Positions 52,986 to 60,351 of a stretch of DNA of 64,000 bases are shown here, piece by piece. Made by a program: the position numbers and the translations under genes. The DNA is from Paraflavitalea devenefica (GTDB taxonomy: Bacteria; Bacteroidota; Bacteroidia; Chitinophagales; Chitinophagaceae), in the NCBI RefSeq assembly GCF_011759375.1, contig NZ_JAARML010000002.1:310001-374000 (forward strand), in the 5' to 3' direction. The notes beneath the pieces were generated by a model. The model was given only the letters and a program-made list of their open reading frames with translations, made no database searches and was not told the DNA's origin. Positions within the stretch are counted from its first letter, which is position 1. Each line of letters opens with the position of its first letter.

Positions 52986-53969
52986 TTAATGGGCCATTTC
53001 TGCAATGAGGTGGCCCTTTCTCTTTAAGGGGGTATGGAACTGGTCGAGGAATAAAAAGTATTCGAAGATCTCTACGATAGGCCAGGGCGACTTGCCCTGA
53101 CTTTCTTTATAAAACTTTTCTCTTTCTGTTGCGTCATGTTTCCTGTAATGATCAATGCCTGCCTGGTGCCATAGCTTGTACCAGCCTGCGCCATGCCAAC
53201 CCATGATGCGCTTATTGGTGGGGCCATACCACACATGTATGTCATCCGGGTCATGTACCAGTTGGCAATGGTTCTCCCTGGCCATTTCATCATTCAGCCA
53301 GGTCTGGTTCCACAGGGCTTTATCGAGCGTTGTTTTTTCTACTTCCCATTTATCCAGGATCACATTCAGCGCTCCCTGGTCGCCATACCACAGGTCAAAA
53401 GGCTTTCTGCGGGTCATGAGGTTGCGCCATTCATGTACGATATATCCATGCTCCTCCATGTCGAGACTGATAAAGCCTGCGTTAACATTCATATAGTTGC
53501 CCGGTTTTACGCCGGTAGCCATTTCATGTTCTATGCCCCAGGTGTTCCAGCCATCTTCGGAGAAAATGATATGGCCGGCTTCGATCAGTGGCAGCAATTC
53601 TTTTTCCAGGTTACAAAGCGGCAGGTAGTCACCATCAATAAAGGTCCATTTGCGGAAGAGATTATAATGAACAATGGCGAATGCTTTATAAGCCCATCCC
53701 CGCATGATGGGGCTTTCATCTGTTTTTACATCTGTAAAACGGATATGCCTGGTGACCGGTGCCATATCCAATACCGTTACATGGTCATATTCGTTGAGGT
53801 AGTCCACCATCCAGGGCTCGAACCCAAGATCAAACACCGCTATAGGGCCCTTGTAACCATAGTATTTTAAAGCATTGATGGCGGCAACAATGCCTGCAAA
53901 AAAGTTATCATCGCCGATGGTATAGATACCATAGTCATGGCCGGTATCCGCTTTTTTTTCTACAGGCAT
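52986..53969 (-). CDS. GT-A-fold glycosyltransferase-like protein
   Basis: The 327-residue cytoplasmic protein starts with a nucleotide-sugar fold: YGIYTIGDDNFFAGIVAAINALKYYG, then a DxD-like motif D112-G-D114 in FIDGDYLPL, which would bind the UDP-sugar metal. MNVNAGFISLDMEEHG and the later YGDQGALNVIL resemble the GT8-type acceptor side. Late His and Trp residues (GWHGAGWYKLWH) complete the active-site-like pattern. Donor and acceptor are unknown. Its ATG overlaps the stop of the small secreted-protein gene (TAATG). Confidence 0.7.
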   Translation of the reverse strand: MPVEKKADTGHDYGIYTIGDDNFFAGIVAAINALKYYGYKGPIAVFDLGFEPWMVDYLNEYDHVTVLDMAPVTRHIRFTDVKTDESPIMRGWAYKAFAIVHYNLFRKWTFIDGDYLPLCNLEKELLPLIEAGHIIFSEDGWNTWGIEHEMATGVKPGNYMNVNAGFISLDMEEHGYIVHEWRNLMTRRKPFDLWYGDQGALNVILDKWEVEKTTLDKALWNQTWLNDEMARENHCQLVHDPDDIHVWYGPTNKRIMGWHGAGWYKLWHQAGIDHYRKHDATEREKFYKESQGKSPWPIVEIFEYFLFLDQFHTPLKRKGHLIAEMAH

Positions 53970-54409
53970 TACTCGTATGGGGTTTTAGTGGCTTTTATTT
54001 TTCCGGTCTCTATCCCGGCATCAGACCGGTAGAGACGATAGTTTAATTCGAGGGTGACGCCGCTAAATGTTCCATCGGCTTCCATATCAATTGTCCATTC
54101 CTGTTTTCCATCTCCTCCTTTGGGAATGACTTTTACAGATTGCCGGGGGAATTGCAGGTGCTGGTTTGCGAATGAAGCCTGCACACTGGCGCCTTGGTTG
54201 GTAAATCCGCCCAGGATAAACATATTATTGCCGGCGGCGGGAGATTGCGGGTAAATTTGGAACAGTTGCTGCTTACTCCAGGTAGCCGGTTGGTCCGTTT
54301 CTATAACCTGGTACCACCCTGCTATAGGGGGCGTTTCGTTGGTGGCCATATCGTCAGGTCCCTGCATAGAGGATTGCATTAACAGGAGTAAGAATAGCAA
54401 CCATTGCAT
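53969..54409 (-). CDS. Small secreted or anchored protein of unknown function
   Basis: The 146-residue protein starts with a short hydrophobic leader (MQWLLFLLLLMQSS). The mature part is beta-rich, with patterns GWYQVIETDQPATW, NMFILGGFTN and WTIDMEADGTFSGVTLELNYRLY suggestive of a small lipocalin- or jelly-roll-like fold. I recognise no family. It is coupled by a TAATG junction to the glycosyltransferase downstream and is divergent, by 50 bp, from the GT9-like gene. Confidence 0.6.
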   Translation of the reverse strand: MQWLLFLLLLMQSSMQGPDDMATNETPPIAGWYQVIETDQPATWSKQQLFQIYPQSPAAGNNMFILGGFTNQGASVQASFANQHLQFPRQSVKVIPKGGDGKQEWTIDMEADGTFSGVTLELNYRLYRSDAGIETGKIKATKTPYE

Positions 54410-54459
54410 AATTTTTTTTACCTTCCTGAAGATACTTCATTATTTCCTAACGTTCCTAT

Positions 54460-55428
54460 ATGGTAAACGAAAAAGAAACAGCGCCGCAGAAACTCATCCT
54501 TGAGAATTATCAATCTCCAGGTGATATTGTGATGCTCACGGCTGCGGTGAGGGACCTTCACCTGCTGTATCCCGGCCGTTACCTTACCGACGTAAGGACC
54601 AGCAGTCCGGGATTGTGGGAGCAAAATCCTTTCATCACCCCGCTTGAGGAGAGCGACCCGGACGTACGCTGTATTCCAATGAATTACCCGCTTATCCACC
54701 AGAGCAATACTTTACCGTACCATTTCATTCACGGGTTTATCCAATACCTGAACTTCCAGTTGGGAACTGCCATTTATCCTACTGCTTTTAAAGGTGATAT
54801 TCATTTGTCGGAACAGGAAATGAGCTGGATATCACAGGTGCAGGAGATCACCGGGAACGATAAGCCTTTCTGGGTCATCGTATCAGGCGGCAAGTATGAT
54901 TTTACCTGTAAGTGGTGGGATGCCAGCCGTTGCCAGCAAGTGGTAGACCATTTCCTGGGAAGGATACAGTTTGTACAGGTGGGTGAGCTGGTGCACAATC
55001 ATCCTCCGCTGAACAACGTGATTGATCTGCGGGGCAAGACGGACCTGCGGCAGCTTGTACGCCTTGTATATCATAGCGCCGGGATCGTATGTCCTGTTAC
55101 CTTATTAATGCACCTGGCGGCTGCTGTGCCCATGAATAACGGGTCGCCGCGTTTACGTCCATGTGTAGTTATTGCCGGTGGCAGGGAACCTGTTCAGTGG
55201 GAAGCTTATCCCGGGCATCAGTTCCTGCATACCATCGGCGCCTTGCCCTGCTGCGCTACCGGCGGATGCTGGCGTTCGCGCGTATTGCCGCTGGGCGATG
55301 GGGATGAGAAAGATGCGCCGGACCAGTTGTGCATGCATCCCGTAGGCTTTCTACCCAAATGCATGGATATGATCTCCGTGGAAGAGGTGGTGCAAAAGAT
55401 CAATCTTTACCTTGACAATAAGTATTAA
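54460..55428 (+). CDS. GT9-like (heptosyltransferase-fold) protein with C-terminal cysteines
   Basis: The 322-residue protein shows the GT9 outline: SPGDIVMLTAAVRDLHLLYPG at residues 19-39, the second domain opening WVIVSGG, FVQVGE near 171, and a late CPVTLLMHLAAAV where GT9 enzymes have the D-T/S-G-x-M-H-x-A loop. The last quarter holds C264, C265, C270, C291 and C301, a possible metal site like the iron-binding Cys set of bacterial autotransporter heptosyltransferases (TibC). Donor and acceptor are unknown. The two divergent glycosyltransferase genes may work together. Confidence 0.68.
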   Translation: MVNEKETAPQKLILENYQSPGDIVMLTAAVRDLHLLYPGRYLTDVRTSSPGLWEQNPFITPLEESDPDVRCIPMNYPLIHQSNTLPYHFIHGFIQYLNFQLGTAIYPTAFKGDIHLSEQEMSWISQVQEITGNDKPFWVIVSGGKYDFTCKWWDASRCQQVVDHFLGRIQFVQVGELVHNHPPLNNVIDLRGKTDLRQLVRLVYHSAGIVCPVTLLMHLAAAVPMNNGSPRLRPCVVIAGGREPVQWEAYPGHQFLHTIGALPCCATGGCWRSRVLPLGDGDEKDAPDQLCMHPVGFLPKCMDMISVEEVVQKINLYLDNKY

Positions 55429-55587
55429 TCTGTACTAACAGGCGTTTGTAGCAGAAATATTTTTTTTCTAACACCAATAAGTAGTGTATATTTAATAATC
55501 CCTGCAAATTTACTTCTTACCCACAAAAGTTAAGGTCTATACACCTGAACAGAAATTTCTATTGGTACAATCATTTGAAATTTCGTT

Positions 55588-57630
55588 ATGAATTTGCATT
55601 GGGAACAAATACTCCGCGAACAGGAACGCCTGATCAGGCTTCAACCCATGGTAGAAGCTCAATTGAAATCAATCACCACTATTGATCATGTAGGCATAGG
55701 TGTGAAAGAGATCAATGGTGAGCTGTCTGAACATCTTTGCTTCAGGGTATATGTAAAAGAAAAGAAACCCCGTGAAGCTTTACCGCCTGCTGAAATAATT
55801 CCCACCAATATATTAGGTATTAAAACAGACGTGCTGTGCAGGGCCGAAGTGCTCGCTATTGCCGACAGGAGCCGCCACCGGCCATTGAGGGGAGGGATAC
55901 AAGTGAGAACAGACAGGGTGGATGGCGACCGTGAGCGGCTGGCCGGTACCCTGGGTGTATTGGTTACTTCTATCAGCTCCAGTTCGGGGAAATTGATGGC
56001 GCTTACCTGTGAGCATGTTGTGGCGCAGGGTGTACATGCGCCTGCCAATCCTAATGCAGCAGTAGGTATGAAAGTAGGGCAGCCTACCTATAGTACCTGT
56101 TGTTGTTGTGTGTGTGGTGACATTGGTACGGTTTTCAAAGTACAGAAGGATACCAATGTAGATTGTGCGCTGATTGATCTGACGGAGAAGCTGAGACTGG
56201 ATGTTTCAAGCAGCTCCATGCAGAATCATATTGAAGGCATCGGGGCCATTACCGGTGTAGCGCAGGCAGTTTGCTTTGAACGGGTGAGGAAGCGCGGCGC
56301 CGGAACAGAAATTACGGAGGGCAGGGTGGTGGAAGTGATGTTTGATGGGAGCCAGATACTTGTTCGTCCAACCGGCGCCGGTGTATTTGCTGATTTTGGC
56401 GATTCAGGCGCTGTACTGGTCAATGATGCCAATAAAATAGTGGGCCTGCTATGGGCCGCTAACCGTAATGTGATTAGCTTTCTCCATAGCTCTTCCTCAG
56501 GCACTTTTTTCCGGAAAGAAGGTGTAGCCAATCATATAGGACCTGTAATGGCGGCGTTGGGTATTACGATTGCAGGACAGAATTCAAGCGGACTTGGCCT
56601 GCCTTCTGCCAATTGCGGCCCGGCTCCTTCGGTATTTTCCAGCGGAGGTTTGTCTTCCTCAACGGCGCAAAGCAGCCAGTTTTCCTCTGGTCAGTTTTCG
56701 TCCGGACAAAGTAGTCCATCTTCTTCGGGAGGCCAGTTTTCCTCCGCGCAAAGCGGGTTATCGTCTTCGGGACAAAGCAGTCTGCTGAGCGGCTTGTCGT
56801 CTTCAACACAAAGCAATTCTTCCGAACCACGGTTACCACCGTCTTCGGGTATAAGTTCCGGTAGTCCGCGGCCATCTTCTTCTTCCTCTTCCCGGAGAAG
56901 CAGTTCATCTTCCTGCGGACCTTCACCCAATAACAGGGACTATGTAGGCGCTAATAAAGGTGTTGCCAATTTAGTAGGCTTTAAAGCAAGGATCACATCC
57001 AGAAATGTAACCTTACCCTGTGCGCCCACCGCTACTTTCGCGGCCTTTAGTACTACCTGGGTAGGGGTGGTTAACCAGACGGCAGCGAATTCTGCTGACT
57101 GGCTTTGGGCACAGATGGGATTTTCTACCGACCGGGTTGCTGGTTCTGCGGCTGTTACCTACCGGTTCTATTGCGAAGTGCAGGCGGGACCTGGTGCAAA
57201 TACCTATCACATGCATTGGTATCCGGCTCACGCAGATGGGGCGCATGTGTTTAGTGCTGAAGTAACGCAACCTGCTGCGGCTCCCAGGCCGTCATCGTCA
57301 TCGTCTTCCTCCTCTTCTTCCGGGCCTCCTGCGCCCGGCACCTGGAATTTTTCAGTAGATGGTGCAGTTGTGCATTCATTTGCACATGTGGGATGGGCCA
57401 CAGCGGTGGGCAGTACGCTCAACTTTAATACGGAATTGCAGGACCATCATTCTCCCGTGCCCGGTACCGCTGGTAATAAGTGTGTATTTGATCAATGTGC
57501 GTATAAAACAAGGGGCACTGCCGCGTGGACCAATGCAGGCCTTGCGGCGGGCAATTTGAGAAATGACGATAATACCAGGCATTCAATCAACCTGGTAAGC
57601 GGCACTTCGTTTGAATCGTGGGAACTATAA
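55588..57630 (+). CDS. Trypsin-fold serine protease with Ser-rich linkers and C-terminal beta domain
   Basis: The 680-residue protein has no signal peptide. Residues about 20-85 form a domain shared with the protease at 58789 (HVGIGVKEINGEL, CFRVYVKEK, TDVL). The trypsin-like core follows with H143 in CEHVVAQG, D192 in VDCALIDL and S273 in FGDSGAVLV, so the triad is complete. A CCCCVC cluster lies at 171-176. The pattern fits the bacterial NAL1-like trypsin-fold group. A Ser/Gln/Gly linker (about 345-440) precedes a beta-rich C-terminal region (about 448-680) interrupted by a second Ser-run near 563-575. That region resembles a ConA-like beta-sandwich; this is an inference. Confidence 0.75.
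   Translation: MNLHWEQILREQERLIRLQPMVEAQLKSITTIDHVGIGVKEINGELSEHLCFRVYVKEKKPREALPPAEIIPTNILGIKTDVLCRAEVLAIADRSRHRPLRGGIQVRTDRVDGDRERLAGTLGVLVTSISSSSGKLMALTCEHVVAQGVHAPANPNAAVGMKVGQPTYSTCCCCVCGDIGTVFKVQKDTNVDCALIDLTEKLRLDVSSSSMQNHIEGIGAITGVAQAVCFERVRKRGAGTEITEGRVVEVMFDGSQILVRPTGAGVFADFGDSGAVLVNDANKIVGLLWAANRNVISFLHSSSSGTFFRKEGVANHIGPVMAALGITIAGQNSSGLGLPSANCGPAPSVFSSGGLSSSTAQSSQFSSGQFSSGQSSPSSSGGQFSSAQSGLSSSGQSSLLSGLSSSTQSNSSEPRLPPSSGISSGSPRPSSSSSSRRSSSSSCGPSPNNRDYVGANKGVANLVGFKARITSRNVTLPCAPTATFAAFSTTWVGVVNQTAANSADWLWAQMGFSTDRVAGSAAVTYRFYCEVQAGPGANTYHMHWYPAHADGAHVFSAEVTQPAAAPRPSSSSSSSSSSGPPAPGTWNFSVDGAVVHSFAHVGWATAVGSTLNFNTELQDHHSPVPGTAGNKCVFDQCAYKTRGTAAWTNAGLAAGNLRNDDNTRHSINLVSGTSFESWEL
56680..56920. 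repeat. Serine-codon-rich low-complexity tract
   Basis: In-frame tcc/tct/tcg/agc codons form irregular repeats such as SSGQFSSGQ. The tract has long open frames on the opposite strand as a by-product. A shorter Ser-run lies at about 57286-57325. Confidence 0.75.
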
Positions 57631-57640
57631 AGAAATAACC

Positions 57641-58363
57641 ATGAACATCACCCATAAATTTTCAGCGTTGAAACCGGTTCAGGAGATCCTTGAACAAAAG
57701 CAGGCTGCTTTTACCGACCGGTTGATCGCTTCCAAGCTGGCATCGTCCCGGCGGGTTTTGATGGAGCAGGAGCTGCTGCCCTTCTTTAATGTATCGAAGG
57801 ATGACCAGCGCATCTGGCGCAATGATCAACCTGCCTGGAAGTTTGAACTGCCCGACCTGAAAGAATCTATGCCACGCGGGCTTAGTTTCCCTTATCTCAA
57901 AAACATCCATTTCACGCTGAATCCACATACCGATAACCTGCTGAAAGTGCAGTCGGCATGGCCTGCGGGCGTAGCGCCTATCAAACCAATGCCTTCTCCG
58001 ATGGAGGAAGAACGACAGTTACTCCAGGTGAAGGAACGGTTTACCGCTTTGCCCGATGTGCCATTGCCCATTGATTTTGAAGCGGCGCTGAAAGTGGTGC
58101 AGGAATCGGGCCCGGCATTGCCCAATTCGGCCAAAGAAATCATTGCCTACCTGGTGGTGCATACGACCATCAGGTATGCCGATCGTCCTGTATGGGTCAT
58201 TCATACACGCGGCATTATTCCTTTTGAGCCAAAATTGCCTGCTGCATTTGGGAAGCCTTCTGCCATTGTGCCCGAAGATGCCCGTAACCATGTAAGGCAT
58301 GTGGTGGATGCGCAGACCGGTGATTGGTTATTTGCTGATACAACACCTCAACCCGTTGTGTGA
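57641..58363 (+). CDS. Unknown protein with propeptide-like C-terminus
   Basis: From ATG 57641, 10 bp after the protease stop, the protein has 240 residues. It has no signal peptide. The N-terminal part is helical (PVQEILEQKQAAFTDRLIASKLA). The C-terminal 65 residues contain RPVWVIHTRGI and HVRHVVDAQTGDWLFAD. The strand V-V-D-A-x-T-G-D/E is the hallmark of PepSY/FTP-type propeptide domains, which inhibit or chaperone proteases. I therefore suspect a modulator of the neighbouring proteases, but the rest of the protein is unrecognised. Its stop overlaps the next ATG (TGATG). Confidence 0.55.
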   Translation: MNITHKFSALKPVQEILEQKQAAFTDRLIASKLASSRRVLMEQELLPFFNVSKDDQRIWRNDQPAWKFELPDLKESMPRGLSFPYLKNIHFTLNPHTDNLLKVQSAWPAGVAPIKPMPSPMEEERQLLQVKERFTALPDVPLPIDFEAALKVVQESGPALPNSAKEIIAYLVVHTTIRYADRPVWVIHTRGIIPFEPKLPAAFGKPSAIVPEDARNHVRHVVDAQTGDWLFADTTPQPVV

Positions 58364-58779
58364 TGCTGTATGATATTGAACAACTGGATATTGATTTACG
58401 GAAAACCGAAGCGGGTACCCGGCTTTTGCAGGTGTTCAACCAGCATGTGGATGAAGTGTTTTTCCTGGTGCAGCACCACCGGCAGGTAACAGTGGCCTGG
58501 CAACGTAACCAGGGACCTGCCTTTATATCCAGCTTCCTGGAAACAGGCGTTACACCCGGTACCCATTTGAAAAAAGAGATCAACGGTATATCCGTCTATA
58601 TGCTGATTCGCAGGATGGCCGCTGCCTTGCAGGATGCAGGAAGCCCATCCTTAAGAAAAGCGATTGGTGATCATGTAGCTGTTATACTGGAGTGGGTTAC
58701 TGAGTGCAACAGCATCAATGATGTACTGGAGAAATTAAGACAATCGGATGCCTTACCCCGTGAGACTTCATTTAATTAA
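58363..58779 (+). CDS. Stand-alone version of the protease C-terminal domain
   Basis: The start is ATG 58363, sharing one base with the preceding TGA; a GTG at 58360 is also in frame. The 138-residue protein aligns along its length with residues about 390-505 of the protease at 58789: VTVAWQRNQGPAFI matches VKVAWHRFNGPEYI, INGISVYMLIRRM matches INGYSLQNLLIKM, and GSPSLRKAIGDH matches GSRRLAKAVDDY. It is helical, cytoplasmic by sequence and contains no catalytic motif. A trans-acting partner of the proteases is my inference. Confidence 0.7.
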   Translation: MLYDIEQLDIDLRKTEAGTRLLQVFNQHVDEVFFLVQHHRQVTVAWQRNQGPAFISSFLETGVTPGTHLKKEINGISVYMLIRRMAAALQDAGSPSLRKAIGDHVAVILEWVTECNSINDVLEKLRQSDALPRETSFN

Positions 58780-58788
58780 GCGTTTATT

Positions 58789-60351
58789 ATGGAAAAGTCA
58801 AGGCAAGAGATTATTGAAATAACGGAGAAGCTGCTGGCCATGCTGCCTGAGGTGCAGGATGAACTGCGGCAAAGGTATCCGAATGTTTCAAGCGTTGAAG
58901 TTGGTATTAAACGCAGGGGCGGTGAGCTGACCGATGTGATCTGCTTCCGGGTAATTGTAAAAAAGAAAGTCAGCGAGGGTGATCTGGCCCCGCAGGATGT
59001 GATCCCCAAAGAAATAAGAGGCGTGCCTACGGATGTATTGATCGAATACCCGGATATGAATTGTGACGACACGAGCGGTTATGATCTGTTAACAGGGGGA
59101 ATCCAGATCGATATTGGGATCGGAAACGGGACATTAGGATGTTTTGTGACCAGGGATGCCGAGCCTGCCGGAAGTAAGAAGATTTACCTGCTTTCTAATC
59201 ACCATGTCATCATAGGTGAAAATGGAGCAGTAGGAACACGGGTGGGACAACCTTCTTCTCCCAGTGGGTCCAACTGCTGCTTATGCTACGATATTGCTAC
59301 TGTGTTTTGTGGAGAGGTAGGATCTGTTGGGGGGACGGCCACTACTGTAGGTACAGTGGTTACGGCTCCGGGATCTCCCAATGCCATTGATGCTGCTATT
59401 GCCAAACTGCTGGGACAGGATGCTACAGATCCGAAAACGGTTCACTTTGCCAATTCCATTGAAGAAATAGGGCCAGTATTCGGTTCTTCATCTCCTTTGG
59501 TATTACACGACCGGGTGAGAAAGCGGGGTAGAACAACCGGACTTACCTTTGGGCAAATTGAAGCTGTAGGTGTAACGTCCAACCCATTGAAAGATTCCAA
59601 TAATCCGTCTGCAGGAACTACCCCTTACTTAAATTGTACCTTTTTGATCACGCCGCTTGCTGAAAGCCCGTTAATGGCCAACGGTGGTGATTCCGGATCA
59701 GTGGTTGTTAACAGCAGGAACCAGGTAGTGGGACTTATTTTTGCCGTGCCTACTACAGCAGGACCTGAGGGCACCAGTATTGCCAATGGTAATGCAAAAG
59801 CCTTTCCGATCCAGACTGTCCTAACCAGGCTAGGCATCTCTGTGCTCAGCAGTGGTACCGCCAATTCTATACCGCTTAGTGGTATCGCGGAGGAAAAAAT
59901 AAAACCCCTTCGTGCAGGAAGCTACATTCACGCATTTGAAAGGCAATTGAATACTATACCCGAAGGCCCTGTTTTTATGCAAATGCTACTGGACCATCGC
60001 AACGAAGTCATGGACCTCATCAATGATAACCGGGAAGTGAAAGTGGCCTGGCACCGCTTCAATGGCCCGGAATACATCGGGCACATCCTTAAAAACTCCG
60101 CTTACCCGCAACATCCCGTTCCCCCTGCCATCAATGGTTATTCCCTGCAAAACCTGCTCATTAAAATGAGTGAGGTACTGGAACGCCATGGCAGCCGGAG
60201 GCTGGCAAAAGCAGTAGATGATTACAGCGCCTTTGCGTTCAATTTTGCACATCAATACAAAGGGATAGATACCCTGAAAGATGCGTTGAGCAATTTCCCG
60301 GTCTGTCCCAAATGTGGTAAACCTTTTCATTTGAATACTCATGCCGACTAA
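58789..60351 (+). CDS. Trypsin-fold serine protease with fused C-terminal helical domain
   Basis: The 520-residue protein has the same N-terminal domain as the protease at 55588 (about 30-88: SVEVGIKRRGGEL, CFRVIVKKK, PTDVLIEYP). The protease core has H139 in LLSNHHVIIGENG, D201 in NAIDAAIAKL and S302 in NGGDSGSVVV, and VRKRGRTTGLTFG near 243-255 is typical of the bacterial NAL1-like group. The cysteine cluster CCLC is at 163-166. Residues about 380-505 form the helical domain found alone in the preceding gene. CPKCGKPFH near the end is a possible zinc knuckle. There is no signal peptide. Its stop overlaps the next gene by 11 bp. Confidence 0.8.
   Translation: MEKSRQEIIEITEKLLAMLPEVQDELRQRYPNVSSVEVGIKRRGGELTDVICFRVIVKKKVSEGDLAPQDVIPKEIRGVPTDVLIEYPDMNCDDTSGYDLLTGGIQIDIGIGNGTLGCFVTRDAEPAGSKKIYLLSNHHVIIGENGAVGTRVGQPSSPSGSNCCLCYDIATVFCGEVGSVGGTATTVGTVVTAPGSPNAIDAAIAKLLGQDATDPKTVHFANSIEEIGPVFGSSSPLVLHDRVRKRGRTTGLTFGQIEAVGVTSNPLKDSNNPSAGTTPYLNCTFLITPLAESPLMANGGDSGSVVVNSRNQVVGLIFAVPTTAGPEGTSIANGNAKAFPIQTVLTRLGISVLSSGTANSIPLSGIAEEKIKPLRAGSYIHAFERQLNTIPEGPVFMQMLLDHRNEVMDLINDNREVKVAWHRFNGPEYIGHILKNSAYPQHPVPPAINGYSLQNLLIKMSEVLERHGSRRLAKAVDDYSAFAFNFAHQYKGIDTLKDALSNFPVCPKCGKPFHLNTHAD

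Noticed and set aside
56564..56930. Lys/Arg- and Glu-rich minus-strand frames
   Set aside because: They arise from reading the serine-codon tract on the opposite strand.
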